A stretch of DNA of 64,000 nt from the NCBI GenBank assembly GCA_022794265.1, contig JAAWEK010000011.1:62001-126000 (forward strand). The letters are read 5' to 3'. Below the pieces are notes generated by a model. The model did not search any database and was not told the origin of the DNA. It was given only the letters and a program-made list of their open reading frames with translations. Each line of letters begins with the position of its first letter. Position 1 is the stretch's first letter. Positions 26,409-35,121 of the stretch are shown here, one piece after another. Position numbers and translations under genes: made by a program. The DNA is from Lachnospiraceae bacterium. Lineage in GTDB: Bacteria > Bacillota > Clostridia > Lachnospirales > Lachnospiraceae.

Positions 26409-27752
26409 ATGGAAGAGGCGCTTATCAGACGTACATTACCCCATAATATAGAAGCGGAACAGGCAGTCATCGGTGCCATGATCATGGATACGGATGCAAT
26501 TGTTGCTGCAAGTGAAATTATTACAGCAGAGGATTTTTACGGAAATCAGTATGGAATATTGTTTCGGGCTATGTATGATATGTACAGTAGCGGAAAACCT
26601 GTGGATCTGGTTACGTTACAGGAGCGACTGGGTGTCATGGATGTTCCGCAGGAATTAAGTAGTCTGGATTTTATCAGAGGACTGCTGGAGGCGGTGCCTA
26701 CTTCTGCTAATGTAAAATATTATGCAAAAATTGTAAAAGAAAAATCCACATTACGGAAACTGATAAAAGTGAATGAGGATATTGCCAATACCTGTTATGT
26801 TGGAAAAGAAGATTTGGAAACCATAATGGCGGATACGGAAAAGAGAATATTTGAACTGCTCCAGTCCAAAGAGGGTGGAGATTATGTTCCTATCCGTCAG
26901 GTAGTCATCAATGCCATGGAGAAGATAGAAGCGGCTTCCAAGACCAGTGGCAATGTAACCGGCATTCCCTGCGGCTTTACGGATCTTGATTTTAAAATGT
27001 CGGGATTTCAGCCATCAGACTTAATACTGATTGCTGCCAGACCATCTATGGGTAAGACGGCTTTTGAACTGAATATTGCAGAATATATGGCTTTTCGGAA
27101 AAATGTTACCGTGGCCATATTTAGTTTGGAAATGTCAAAAGAACAACTGGTAAACCGGTTATTTGCATTGGAATCCAAAGTGAATTCCCAGAAAATCCGG
27201 TCGGGGGATCTGGAGGACAGCGATTGGGAACGACTGATTGAGAGTGCGAATATCATCGGAAATTCTAACCTGATTATAGATGATACTCCGGGTATTTCCA
27301 TTACAGAACTGCGTTCCAAATGCAGAAAATATAAACTGGAGTATAATCTTGGAATTGTTATCATAGATTATCTGCAGCTCATGACCGCAGGACGTCATTC
27401 CGAAAGCCGTCAGCAGGAAATTTCAGAGATTTCCCGCTCATTAAAAGCACTGGCCAGGGAACTGAATGTACCTGTGGTGGCGTTATCTCAGTTGAGCCGG
27501 GCAGTGGAGCAGCGTCCGGATCACAGGCCGATGCTGTCGGATTTGCGTGAATCCGGGGCGATTGAGCAGGATGCCGATGTGGTAATGTTTTTATATCGTG
27601 ATGACTATTACAATAAAGAAAGCGATAAAAAGGGCATTGCAGAGGTAATCATAGCAAAACAGAGAAATGGTCCCATCGGAACTGTTGAACTGGTTTGGAT
27701 GCCGGATTATACAAAATTCGCCAATTATGAAGTAAAAAAACATGAAAATTAA
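26409..27752 (+). CDS. dnaB: Replicative DNA helicase DnaB
   Basis: 447 residues. The N-terminal helical domain (LPHNIEAEQAVIGAMIMD) is followed by the RecA-like motor: Walker A ARPSMGKTAFELN (~205), FSLEMSKEQLVNR, Walker B IVIIDYLQLM (~320), and the arginine-finger region with QLSRAVEQRPDHRP and LRESGAIEQDADVVMFLYRD. It unwinds DNA at the replication fork (called dnaC in Bacillus). The start is 24 bases after rplI. Confidence 0.98.
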   Translation: MEEALIRRTLPHNIEAEQAVIGAMIMDTDAIVAASEIITAEDFYGNQYGILFRAMYDMYSSGKPVDLVTLQERLGVMDVPQELSSLDFIRGLLEAVPTSANVKYYAKIVKEKSTLRKLIKVNEDIANTCYVGKEDLETIMADTEKRIFELLQSKEGGDYVPIRQVVINAMEKIEAASKTSGNVTGIPCGFTDLDFKMSGFQPSDLILIAARPSMGKTAFELNIAEYMAFRKNVTVAIFSLEMSKEQLVNRLFALESKVNSQKIRSGDLEDSDWERLIESANIIGNSNLIIDDTPGISITELRSKCRKYKLEYNLGIVIIDYLQLMTAGRHSESRQQEISEISRSLKALARELNVPVVALSQLSRAVEQRPDHRPMLSDLRESGAIEQDADVVMFLYRDDYYNKESDKKGIAEVIIAKQRNGPIGTVELVWMPDYTKFANYEVKKHEN

Positions 27753-27821
27753 CGTTTTCCCCATTGTGTTTATCGAAATTAAATGTTACAATATCGAAAA
27801 ATATTTAATAAGGAGGAACAT

Positions 27822-28574
27822 ATGGGGGAGAAACGATACATAATTTCGGATGCTGCCAAGATGGTGGATGTGGAGTCCCATGTGCTGAGGTACTGGGAGG
27901 ACGAGCTGGATATTGTGATTCCGAGAAATGAGATGGGACACAGATATTATACAGATTTCCATATTATTTTGCTGAAAAATATTAAAGAATTAAAAGAATG
28001 CGGTTATCAGCTCAAAGCCATAAAAATGCTGATACCGGAACTGGTGGACATGCAGAATCATGGAGATGCCAATTTAAGTGTTCTGAAGGAAGAACTCTTT
28101 AATAAGGTGGCATGTATGGACAGGGAAATGTCCATTGAAGATATAGCACAGGATAGAGCATCGATAGACTCTATAAATACAGATATATCTCTGTCTACGG
28201 AAAAGGGGCCGGAACAGGAATATGAAGAAAGTGATATGAAGGAAACCAATTCAGATGTGGTTACAGTAGAAGCATCGGTAGAGCCAAATCCCGGATATAT
28301 TGCAAAAGGCAGTAAGCTGGAGCAGTTTCAGCTGATTCTTTCGGAAGTTGTCAGTAATGCTCTGAAGGAAAATAACGGAGATTTAGGTAAAGAAGTTAGT
28401 GAGATTGTCAGTGATAACGTAATAAAGGAAATGGATTATTTAATGCATATTCGTGAAAAACAGGAAGAAGAACGATTTAAGAAACTGGATGAGACAATCC
28501 GCAATTACCAGAATTCCAGTCGGGAACGTGCGAAGAGCAGTAATAAACTATTAGCTAAATTAAAAAGGCTGTAA
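27822..28574 (+). CDS. MerR-type HTH protein
   Basis: About 250 residues. The N-terminal ~75 residues are a MerR-like winged helix (ISDAAKMVDVESHVLRYWED, HRYYTDFHIILLKNIKELKE). A long acidic, non-conserved linker and a charged coiled-coil C-terminus (~170-250) follow. Unlike classic MerR proteins there is no obvious ligand domain. It is placed after dnaB and probably shares its transcript. AAGGAGGAACAT precedes the ATG at 27822, preferred over an in-frame ATG at 27783. Confidence 0.85.
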   Translation: MGEKRYIISDAAKMVDVESHVLRYWEDELDIVIPRNEMGHRYYTDFHIILLKNIKELKECGYQLKAIKMLIPELVDMQNHGDANLSVLKEELFNKVACMDREMSIEDIAQDRASIDSINTDISLSTEKGPEQEYEESDMKETNSDVVTVEASVEPNPGYIAKGSKLEQFQLILSEVVSNALKENNGDLGKEVSEIVSDNVIKEMDYLMHIREKQEEERFKKLDETIRNYQNSSRERAKSSNKLLAKLKRL

Positions 28575-28605
28575 ACCCTGTTCAAGGTTTTACAGCCTTT
28601 TTCAT
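28562..28605. terminator. Terminator, overlapping the MerR-like stop
   Basis: AAAAAGGCTGTAAA pairs with TTTACAGCCTTTTT. The stop codon TAA lies inside the left arm. The A/T flanks on both sides suit bidirectional use between the converging MerR-like and ferredoxin genes. Confidence 0.9.
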
Positions 28606-28619
28606 TTAAGTAAATGTGA

Positions 28620-28790
28620 TTATTCTGCTGCGATAACGCCTGCAGGACATCCTGCTTCACAAGCTCCGCAATCAATACATGTATCAGCGTCAATTGTGTA
28701 CTTATCATCTCCGGATGAAATAGCTCCAACAGGACATGTATCAGCACAAGCGCCACACATTAAACATCCGTCGTTAATAACATGTGCCAT
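28620..28790 (-). CDS. Small 2[4Fe-4S] ferredoxin
   Basis: 56 residues with two cluster motifs: CLMCGACADTCP and CIDCGACEAGCP, spaced as in clostridial 2[4Fe-4S] ferredoxins. It carries low-potential electrons, for example for pyruvate or hydrogen metabolism. AAAGGAGG precedes the ATG at 28790; the longer in-frame extension to 28841 is not supported. Single gene with its own promoter. Confidence 0.96.
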   Translation of the reverse strand: MAHVINDGCLMCGACADTCPVGAISSGDDKYTIDADTCIDCGACEAGCPAGVIAAE

Positions 28791-28852
28791 AGTGATTAAT
28801 CCTCCTTTTAATTCTATATTTAGAAATTGATTTGGTAACAAATCATAATCAT

Positions 28853-28881
28853 ATTTTAATACATATTACATAACTATTCAA
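28853..28881 (-). promoter_or_regulatory. Promoter of the ferredoxin gene
   Basis: Minus strand: TTGAAT (28881-28876), 17-base spacer, TAAAAT (28858-28853). Confidence 0.7.
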
Positions 28882-28939
28882 GTGTTTTTAACGTTCTAAA
28901 AAAAATGCAAGATTATATTGGTCAAAAAAAGTGAGATAA

Positions 28940-28978
28940 TTTTAAAATACGGATAGATTAATATACAAATCTATCCGT
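28940..28978 (-). terminator. Terminator of the kinase/CpaE-like/SAF operon
   Basis: On the minus strand ACGGATAGATT and AATCTATCCGT form an 11-bp stem with an 8-base loop, followed by ATTTTAAAATT. The short T-run makes it moderate. It lies 90 bases beyond the SAF gene stop. Confidence 0.6.
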
Positions 28979-29067
28979 CATATCTCAAATAACTTTATTG
29001 GTATTTTAAAATCTCATATTTATTGTGATATATTAATTTAATTATAACCGTTATGCTTCCGTGTGTG

Positions 29068-29862
29068 TTAAACGGAAGTTTGGTCTGATAAAAAATCTGC
29101 TATATTTTGTTCTAAAGTTTTTCGTTTCAACCTTCCTTCTGCTGTAAATACTTTTTTTATAATGTTTGGGTCCCAGTCTGCAAGCTCACAAACAAATTCA
29201 TTTGCCGGATAGTTTTTGCTTGCTGGGAGCTGATAATCTCTTGCATATAAAATGGCATAGACTTTTGTACCGTCGAATGTATCTAAATCCACTTTTGCAC
29301 TGGACATCAACAGTATTTCTTCCTCCGTAACATAAACACAGAGGGAAGAATCTTTTCGGTTAATTACCTTTTTGTGTTCTGCTACGATGTAATCCTCTCC
29401 GTTTGGAAATGTGATGCGGATATCAATATAACTGCCTTCCGATATTTCATCATGTAAATTCAGAAAGGAGTATTCGTGAAGTCTGACATCGTCGCTTATG
29501 TCTTCTTTATAAACCATATTAGAATTAATTATACTCATTTTTGCTGTGTTAAGCTTTAATTTTTTTCCAACTAAATCATTTGCGGATGCCGGTTCCGGCA
29601 TATCGCTGCTATAGTATACTTCGCATTTCATTAAATCAGTATGAAGGATTTCATCCCCTTTTTGTTTGTCGTTTTTTAGTATATACAAATATCTTAATTT
29701 TCTGCTGCTTATTTCACCTTTCACTGCATGAAGTTCTTTTCTGATTTCACCAGCCCGGATATAAGTATGAATACCAAAAAGACCAAAGGGGACAGCGCCA
29801 AGTATTAGACCAATGAGCATTGCCAGCGCCAAATTCTTCTTCCGTTGTCTGATTACTGCCAT
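29068..29862 (-). CDS. SAF-domain protein, CpaB/RcpC-like
   Basis: About 264 residues. One N-terminal membrane helix (ALAMLIGLILGAVPFGLFG), a short coiled segment, then an SAF-like region (VYYSSDMPEPASANDLVGKK, NTAKMSIINSNMVYKEDI) and a second half with YIDIRITFPNGEDYIVAEHK, as in CpaB/RcpC proteins of Tad pili. The start at 29862 overlaps the previous stop (TAATG) and has GGGAGGA upstream, so translation is coupled. It is in an operon with two MinD-like genes but no pilin is adjacent. A CpaB role is inferred. Confidence 0.7.
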   Translation of the reverse strand: MAVIRQRKKNLALAMLIGLILGAVPFGLFGIHTYIRAGEIRKELHAVKGEISSRKLRYLYILKNDKQKGDEILHTDLMKCEVYYSSDMPEPASANDLVGKKLKLNTAKMSIINSNMVYKEDISDDVRLHEYSFLNLHDEISEGSYIDIRITFPNGEDYIVAEHKKVINRKDSSLCVYVTEEEILLMSSAKVDLDTFDGTKVYAILYARDYQLPASKNYPANEFVCELADWDPNIIKKVFTAEGRLKRKTLEQNIADFLSDQTSV

Positions 29863-30482
29863 TATTCCTCCCATATAATTTTTTCAATCTCTGAAAGCTG
29901 CTTTTTTTCAATTCTGAATGGTGAGTCTGTATATGGAATCTGCCAAAATTTAATTCCATATTTCCGCCGTATTGCTTCCGTATTTTCAATTTGTCCGAAT
30001 GTATAAAGATATTGATATGCATAAATATTTGTTAACCGGCTGATCTGTTTTTCGAAATCCAGGACCTTCCATAGGGAACAGTTTCCTATAATATACTTTC
30101 TGTCGCACATAATCATGTCCTGTTGGATATCATCTGATTTTGTTCCGTTATCAAATATTATGATATCATGGCTATGGGTCAGTGCTGTTTGGATTAGTTT
30201 TCGCCGGTCCGGTTTTCCTGCCGGAATTAGGAAATCTATCTTTTTAATCGGATAAATATAGTCCGAAGTATCAAAAAGATTATCTCCGTGATATATCTGT
30301 TCCATGTACCGATAATCATTTGTTTCGGATAAATCTGCAATACATACTTTTTTTCCAAGAATAAATACATAATAGGATGCCAGTAAAATTGAAAAATGTG
30401 TTACACCAACTCCCAGTTCGGTGCCGAGAATCATTATTTTTTTAATCGAATTGTCTTTGGGAGATATTTTATTTCGCCTCAT
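29862..30482 (-). CDS. MinD/CpaE-like P-loop protein
   Basis: About 206 residues. A deviant P-loop appears as MILGTELGVGVTHFSILLA (~18-36), where the usual Lys/Thr pair is replaced by VGVTH. Downstream are KKVCIADLSE and HDIIIFDNG, matching the strand and Walker B positions of MinD/ParA folds. ATP binding is doubtful. The ATG at 30482 has AGGAG upstream, though at long spacing (14 bases); an in-frame TTG at 30566 would overlap the kinase gene. By context it may be a TadZ/CpaE-type localisation factor (inference). Confidence 0.65.
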   Translation of the reverse strand: MRRNKISPKDNSIKKIMILGTELGVGVTHFSILLASYYVFILGKKVCIADLSETNDYRYMEQIYHGDNLFDTSDYIYPIKKIDFLIPAGKPDRRKLIQTALTHSHDIIIFDNGTKSDDIQQDMIMCDRKYIIGNCSLWKVLDFEKQISRLTNIYAYQYLYTFGQIENTEAIRRKYGIKFWQIPYTDSPFRIEKKQLSEIEKIIWEE

Positions 30483-30513
30483 ATAATTATTATATACTCC
30501 TGAAATATTGTAA

Positions 30514-31863
30514 TTATGTATCTCTGTGTATGGAGCCTGCTTTCGTAAAATCAATTTTCCTGACAATCTGGTTTAAAAAATACCGGGCTTCCCGGGTAGG
30601 ACGCAAAGGATTGTCAAATAAAGGAATTCTTATTAACTTCTTACCGATATAATTACTGATTTTTCTTCCTTCGGCTTTATCTGTAAAATTAGCGGCAATA
30701 ATTATATTTTCTCCAAACAGATTACAGATTTCCTTTAATCTGTAATGAAGCGAATTTCTATCATTCCAAGGTGCGGTATCTGAAATTATCAGAATATTTG
30801 TTCCGGAGATATCTGCCTGTGTGTTTTTTTGCTGCGCCTCCGGGATACATCCACAGTCGATTATGGTAATTTGGGAAATTTCCTGTTGGCGGATATAATT
30901 CCAACGACTGTTTTTTACCCGGACCTTATTATAGAAAAAATCGCCGTTTCTGCCACGCTTTAATATTCCATTATCCATCATGGATATAAATGAATCCTGC
31001 CGGCTTTCGGATATATAATCCGTGGTTCCGTATATTTCGGACAGATGATTGGCCAATGCCAGCGACAGATGGGTACATCCCACATGCTCCCGAATACCAT
31101 ATATATGAATGACGCTATCCGGAATACGGTTTTTTATAAAATCCAAACCGGTGAAAAGCTCCCTGGACTTTATACATGATTCCAGCGCTGCAATCAGATA
31201 AGTTATGTCAGAAAAACGCTCTTCTGGCAGAGGGGCCATACATGTTTCAATAATTTCTGTAAGCTGTCCGCCGATACTACGGGAATCGGAGCAGTATGTA
31301 CAGATATCTTTTAAAAGAACTCCTATGCTGTAAATATCGGAATATATGCCAACGATTTCACCGTGAAACTGTTCCGGTGCCCCGAACTTTTCAGAAATCA
31401 TGGTAGTATTGCTGCTGCCTGAAGCCATACAGTTTCCATAATCAATGAGATATGGGGTATCCTGACATAAAATAATATGTTCCGGCTTTATATCCAGATA
31501 TACAAAACCGTATCGGTGTAGTATGGATAAAATGTGGCAGACTCCAATGATACACCGAATGGCGGTAAGAATGTCTGTATTGTTTTCCAGAAGCAGGCAT
31601 TTCAGAGATTTCCCATCAGCAAATTCTTCTATGATAAGCAGGGAATCGTCTCTTACTGCCAAGTCATAGAGAATGGGAATCCCTTTTCCTTTAATATGTT
31701 TAAGAATCTCCACCTCAGTATCAAAAAACATCTGATTCTGCTGAGAGAGTGGAAGTTTCTTAAGTAAACGATACTCATCCATATCTTTATGTCTGATTAG
31801 AAAGGTTTCACAGGTAGCACCTCCTCCCACTTTTTTTATGTACTCATATCTTGAATCCGGCAT
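30514..31863 (-). CDS. Ser/Thr kinase fused to a MinD-like domain
   Basis: About 449 residues. The N-terminal ~250 are a eukaryotic-type kinase: glycine loop KKVGGGATCETFLI, Lys in LLKKL (~35), catalytic loop FVYLDIKPEHI, DYG in place of DFG (LIDYGN), APE-like FGAPEQF and SDIYSIGVLL. The C-terminal ~190 start with a deviant P-loop (IYGIREHVGCTHLSLALANH) similar to that of the next gene, then TIIDCGC and NILIISDTAPW as in MinD/CpaE proteins. No membrane helix or PASTA repeats. GAGAGGAG precedes the ATG at 31863. First gene of a three-gene operon. Confidence 0.8.
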   Translation of the reverse strand: MPDSRYEYIKKVGGGATCETFLIRHKDMDEYRLLKKLPLSQQNQMFFDTEVEILKHIKGKGIPILYDLAVRDDSLLIIEEFADGKSLKCLLLENNTDILTAIRCIIGVCHILSILHRYGFVYLDIKPEHIILCQDTPYLIDYGNCMASGSSNTTMISEKFGAPEQFHGEIVGIYSDIYSIGVLLKDICTYCSDSRSIGGQLTEIIETCMAPLPEERFSDITYLIAALESCIKSRELFTGLDFIKNRIPDSVIHIYGIREHVGCTHLSLALANHLSEIYGTTDYISESRQDSFISMMDNGILKRGRNGDFFYNKVRVKNSRWNYIRQQEISQITIIDCGCIPEAQQKNTQADISGTNILIISDTAPWNDRNSLHYRLKEICNLFGENIIIAANFTDKAEGRKISNYIGKKLIRIPLFDNPLRPTREARYFLNQIVRKIDFTKAGSIHRDT

Positions 31864-31987
31864 AAACTTACTCCTCTCTAACAATCATTTATCAATATGT
31901 TATGTATCGTATTGAAATTATACAACACAACAAATTAAAAGTAAATAGCAATTTATGACATTTCATTAAAATTTAACAAATAGTATA

Positions 31988-32017
31988 TTTACATTGGGCA
32001 TATTTATAATGTATACT
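31988..32017 (+). promoter_or_regulatory. Candidate promoter of mecA
   Basis: TTTACA (31988-31993), 18-base spacer, TATACT (32012-32017). A TATAAT at 32005-32010 is an alternative -10 without a good partner. Confidence 0.45.
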
Positions 32018-32079
32018 AATAGCACCTTTAAGAAATCCGAACGTCATAACCGGCGTTAATGCATGTTGGAGGTGATTGC

Positions 32080-32886
32080 GTGAAAATTGAAAAAATCAGT
32101 GACAACCAGATTAAATGTCTTTTGACCAAAGCAGATCTGGATTCCAGACATTTATCTGTAAATGAATTGGCATACGGTTCTGAACAGGCAAATATATTAT
32201 TTAAAGAAATGACGGACCAGGCCAATCAGAAATATGGCTTTACTATAGAAGATTCTCCGGTGATGGTGGAAGCGATTCCCCTGCCCAATGATTCTATTGT
32301 TTTATTTATCACAAAGATTGATGATCCTGATGAATTAGATTCCCGTTTTTCTAAATTTTCCCCATCAAAAGATGATTTGGAATATGCGGCCGAAATGGAA
32401 AATAAAGTTAAGAAACAGCTTTCCAATAAGGCCAATGAAATACTGGGACTGATTAATGCCTTTAAAAAGGCCATATCGGACGATGGTACGATTGATGTAT
32501 CAAAGTTGCCGGAAGTTGTTCCGGATCAGGAAGAATCCGGGGATGCCAGCATATCGGAAGCCTCCGGGAAAAAGACGGACACAGATAATAATATTGTAAT
32601 GATATATCGTTTTTCTTCTATAGATAAATTGATAGCACTGTCTTCGGTGTTATCCGGAAAATATGACGGTGTCAACTCAGTATATGAAGAAATAGATAAA
32701 ACGTTTATTCTTGTTTTGGAAAAATCAGATCATACACCGGAGGATTTTAACAGGGTATGCAATATCGTTTGTGAATACGGCGACAGAATCCGAAGCGGAG
32801 AATACAGTCAGGCATATTTCAGCGAGCATGGCAGTGCCGTTCTGCGTTCCAACGCATTGCAGGAACTGGCAGCGATAAAATTATAA
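32080..32886 (+). CDS. mecA: Adaptor protein MecA
   Basis: About 268 residues. The N-terminal MKIEKISDNQIKCLLTKADL and the acidic linker (~110-165) fit MecA/YpbH adaptors, which present substrates to the ClpCP protease. The C-terminal domain (MIYRFSSIDKLIALSSVL, SEHGSAVLRSNALQEL) matches the ClpC-binding part. The GTG start at 32080 has GGAGGTGA upstream and gives the canonical N-terminus. Single gene with a downstream hairpin. Confidence 0.93.
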   Translation: MKIEKISDNQIKCLLTKADLDSRHLSVNELAYGSEQANILFKEMTDQANQKYGFTIEDSPVMVEAIPLPNDSIVLFITKIDDPDELDSRFSKFSPSKDDLEYAAEMENKVKKQLSNKANEILGLINAFKKAISDDGTIDVSKLPEVVPDQEESGDASISEASGKKTDTDNNIVMIYRFSSIDKLIALSSVLSGKYDGVNSVYEEIDKTFILVLEKSDHTPEDFNRVCNIVCEYGDRIRSGEYSQAYFSEHGSAVLRSNALQELAAIKL

Positions 32887-32891
32887 ACCAA

Positions 32892-32935
32892 ACAACCGAC
32901 CGGATACAATTAGAGTATCTGGTCGGTTGTTGTCT
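32892..32935 (+). terminator. Terminator of mecA
   Basis: ACAACCGACCGGATAC and GTATCTGGTCGGTTGT form a ~16-bp stem (one mismatch) with a 7-base loop. The trailing TGTCTGT is a weak T-tract. Confidence 0.65.
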
Positions 32936-32976
32936 GTGTATAGTCTATATTGCTATAAAAAAATCTAAGTTTGGTG

Positions 32977-33186
32977 CTATGCTTCTTTCTGTGCGAGATA
33001 TTTATTTAAAATATCGGTCAGTGCATCGGCATCGATACCATGAACCATTGCGGCTTCCTCTAAAGTTTCGCCCTGTGCTGAAGGGCAGCCGACACAATGC
33101 ATGCCTGCCTCTAATAAAATAGAAATTAAATCTGCATCTACATTAATGATATCACTGATAATCATATCCTTTGTTATTGCTGCCAT
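32977..33186 (-). CDS. DUF1858 domain protein
   Basis: 69 residues. The signature is ITKDMIISDIINVDADLISI, then AGMHCVGCPSAQGETLEEAA, with the CxxC that may form a redox disulfide or bind metal. Domains of this kind occur alone or fused to hybrid-cluster and ScdA-like proteins in anaerobes. Function unknown. AGGAGG lies before the ATG at 33186. Confidence 0.9.
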   Translation of the reverse strand: MAAITKDMIISDIINVDADLISILLEAGMHCVGCPSAQGETLEEAAMVHGIDADALTDILNKYLAQKEA

Positions 33187-33343
33187 TTCGTTTTCCTCCT
33201 GATTAAGAAATTTGCATACCCATCGGTATGGGAACTTGCGTTGCCTTTCGTATTATATTACATAGAATAATTGATTGCAATATACTTTTCTTTAAAAAGA
33301 TGGGAATTGCATGGAATAGATGGTAATTAATGGAAAATAATTA

Positions 33344-33372
33344 TTGACAAAATAATAGTAACATTGTATCAT
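33344..33372 (+). promoter_or_regulatory. Promoter of the lipoprotein/ABC/adenylation operon
   Basis: TTGACA (33344-33349), 17-base spacer, TATCAT (33367-33372). A near-consensus promoter and the only clear one found before the pflB promoter at 42301. Confidence 0.8.
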
Positions 33373-33415
33373 ACAAATATCTGTATAACAAAAATTAATT
33401 AAGTGGAGGAGAAAA

Positions 33416-33856
33416 ATGAGAAATAGCAGGAAAATTGTGAGAGCAGTGGCATTGGCTTCATCGGTTGTTATTGCGGGTGGCAGTTTAACAGGTTGTAAGG
33501 AATCAAAGAAAGTTCAGGGTAATACATATACATATAAATATAATGATTCGGATAATAAATATGTATTAGGGACCACTGGTGGCTCTACCAGTGTTAAAGG
33601 AAAAACCGGAAAAATATTTATATCTTCAGATAATGCAGCAAAGCTTACTGATGTCTGCATTCAGGGTTTTTTATATAAAAATAATTCAGGAACAGCTAAG
33701 GTTCAAAATGACAGTATTGAAATACGTTTGTGTAAAAATTTTAAGACTGCGTCTTATGCGACCATTATAGGTCCGCTTCCAAAAACGGATAAAGAGATTT
33801 ATGTTCCCATTGATATAGGAATGGATGTTAATGTCAAGTATACAAAAACTAAATAG
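33416..33856 (+). CDS. Small lipoprotein, unknown
   Basis: 146 residues with a lipoprotein signal (AVALASSVVIAGGSLTGC; lipid-modified Cys at ~27). The mature part is Lys/Tyr/Thr-rich, with YTYKYNDSDNKYVLGTTGG and a closing VNVKYTKTK that suggest beta strands. I recognise no family. It is the first gene of the operon with ABC exporter and adenylation genes. It could be a substrate-binding, immunity or accessory lipoprotein. TGGAGGAG precedes the ATG. Confidence 0.75.
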   Translation: MRNSRKIVRAVALASSVVIAGGSLTGCKESKKVQGNTYTYKYNDSDNKYVLGTTGGSTSVKGKTGKIFISSDNAAKLTDVCIQGFLYKNNSGTAKVQNDSIEIRLCKNFKTASYATIIGPLPKTDKEIYVPIDIGMDVNVKYTKTK

Positions 33857-33887
33857 TATAGATTGATATAAATAAGGATATTGCAAA

Positions 33888-34433
33888 ATGATCAGGGATA
33901 ATAAAAAGAAAATAATTAATATTTTTATATTATACATAATTGTTTTATGTATGACAGGATGCGGAAAAGAAAAAGTGCCGAAACCTGTTGAGGGTAAATA
34001 TGTTTCTATGGATGGTAGCAGCTATATAGTTTTGTCTGATTATACGGATGAAAGACCAAAGAATTCAGAGGATGTATTTGGAAAATGTAAACTTCAATTT
34101 ACTAATGTTGATTTATCAGGTTTTTCAGAATTCTGTATACTTAATGCTGCCAGCAACTATATTTCTGTTAATAAGCTTACTGAACTAACTAAGGAAGAAG
34201 TGGACAGAATAAAGAACAAATTTGAAAGTAACATTGATTTGAAAAAACAGTTTATGGATAATAAGGCAGAATTCCAGTATTTTTATAGTGAAGAAGAAAA
34301 AGGATATGGGTTCATGTGTGAAATAGAGGGCAGTGGATTTGACGGTGCATATGAATGTTATGTGGCAGCAGAGTACGTGGCTGACGAAAAGGCTATCATA
34401 TGTGATGAGGTTAAATATATATTAGAGGATTAA
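33888..34433 (+). CDS. Lipoprotein, unknown
   Basis: 181 residues. The signal region IINIFILYIIVLCMTGC ends in a lipobox (Cys ~25). The mature part is acidic. It contains YVSMDGSSYIVLSDYTDER and later FQYFYSEEEKGYGFMCEIEG. No domain recognised. It ends one base before the ABC ATPase start, so it is tightly coupled to the exporter and may be its lipoprotein partner or an immunity factor (inference). Confidence 0.75.
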   Translation: MIRDNKKKIINIFILYIIVLCMTGCGKEKVPKPVEGKYVSMDGSSYIVLSDYTDERPKNSEDVFGKCKLQFTNVDLSGFSEFCILNAASNYISVNKLTELTKEEVDRIKNKFESNIDLKKQFMDNKAEFQYFYSEEEKGYGFMCEIEGSGFDGAYECYVAAEYVADEKAIICDEVKYILED

Positions 34434-34434
34434 T

Positions 34435-35121
34435 ATGAGCGGTGTGGCAATTGAATTAAAAAATATATATAAAACTTATGGCAGTGGAGAAAATGCGTTT
34501 GAAGCCATAAAGGGGATATCGCTGTCTATTGAGAGTGGTAGCTTTGTTAGTCTGGTAGGAAAATCAGGCAGTGGGAAGTCCACAATGTTACATTTAATGG
34601 CTGCCCTGGATAGCGCCACATCAGGAGAAGTTATTATTGATGGTATCAGTTTAAATGAAATGTCTGTAAAAGAAAAATGTAGGATTCGAAACGAAAAAAT
34701 TGGTTTTATATTTCAGTCGTTTTATCTGGAAGAAAGTTATACTGTGCTTACAAATGTGGAAATGCCATTAATCATTCAAGGGATGCCAAAAGCACAGAGA
34801 AAAAAATTAGTAAAAGAAGCAATCGAAAAGGTTGGACTTTCTGATAAGCTTAAAATGAAAGCTGCTAAATTATCAGGCGGAGAAAAACAGAGAGTTGCAA
34901 TAGCAAGGGCAATTGTAAACACTCCGGAAATTCTGTTTGCTGATGAACCATGCGGCAATCTGGATACGGAAAATGGTGAAGTTATTATGAATCTGCTTGG
35001 CGGATTTGTAAAGCAGGGAGTAACAGTTGTACTTGTTACCCATAATTTGGAGGATGCTAAAAAAGCTGAACGCATTATTTCCTTAAAAGATGGTATGGTG
35101 ACTGGTGATGAATATATTTGA
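34435..35121 (+). CDS. ABC transporter ATP-binding protein (MacB/LolD type)
   Basis: 228 residues with all motifs: Walker [10 protein letters not shown] (~42), Q-loop FIFQSFYL, signature LSGGEKQRVAIARAI (~145), Walker B ILFADEPCGNLDT and H-loop VTHN. The closest pattern is the MacB/LolD/FtsE group, which pairs with FtsX-type permeases such as the two encoded next. The stop overlaps the start of the first permease. Confidence 0.96.
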   Translation: MSGVAIELKNIYKTYGSGENAFEAIKGISLSIESGSFVSLVGKSGSGKSTMLHLMAALDSATSGEVIIDGISLNEMSVKEKCRIRNEKIGFIFQSFYLEESYTVLTNVEMPLIIQGMPKAQRKKLVKEAIEKVGLSDKLKMKAAKLSGGEKQRVAIARAIVNTPEILFADEPCGNLDTENGEVIMNLLGGFVKQGVTVVLVTHNLEDAKKAERIISLKDGMVTGDEYI

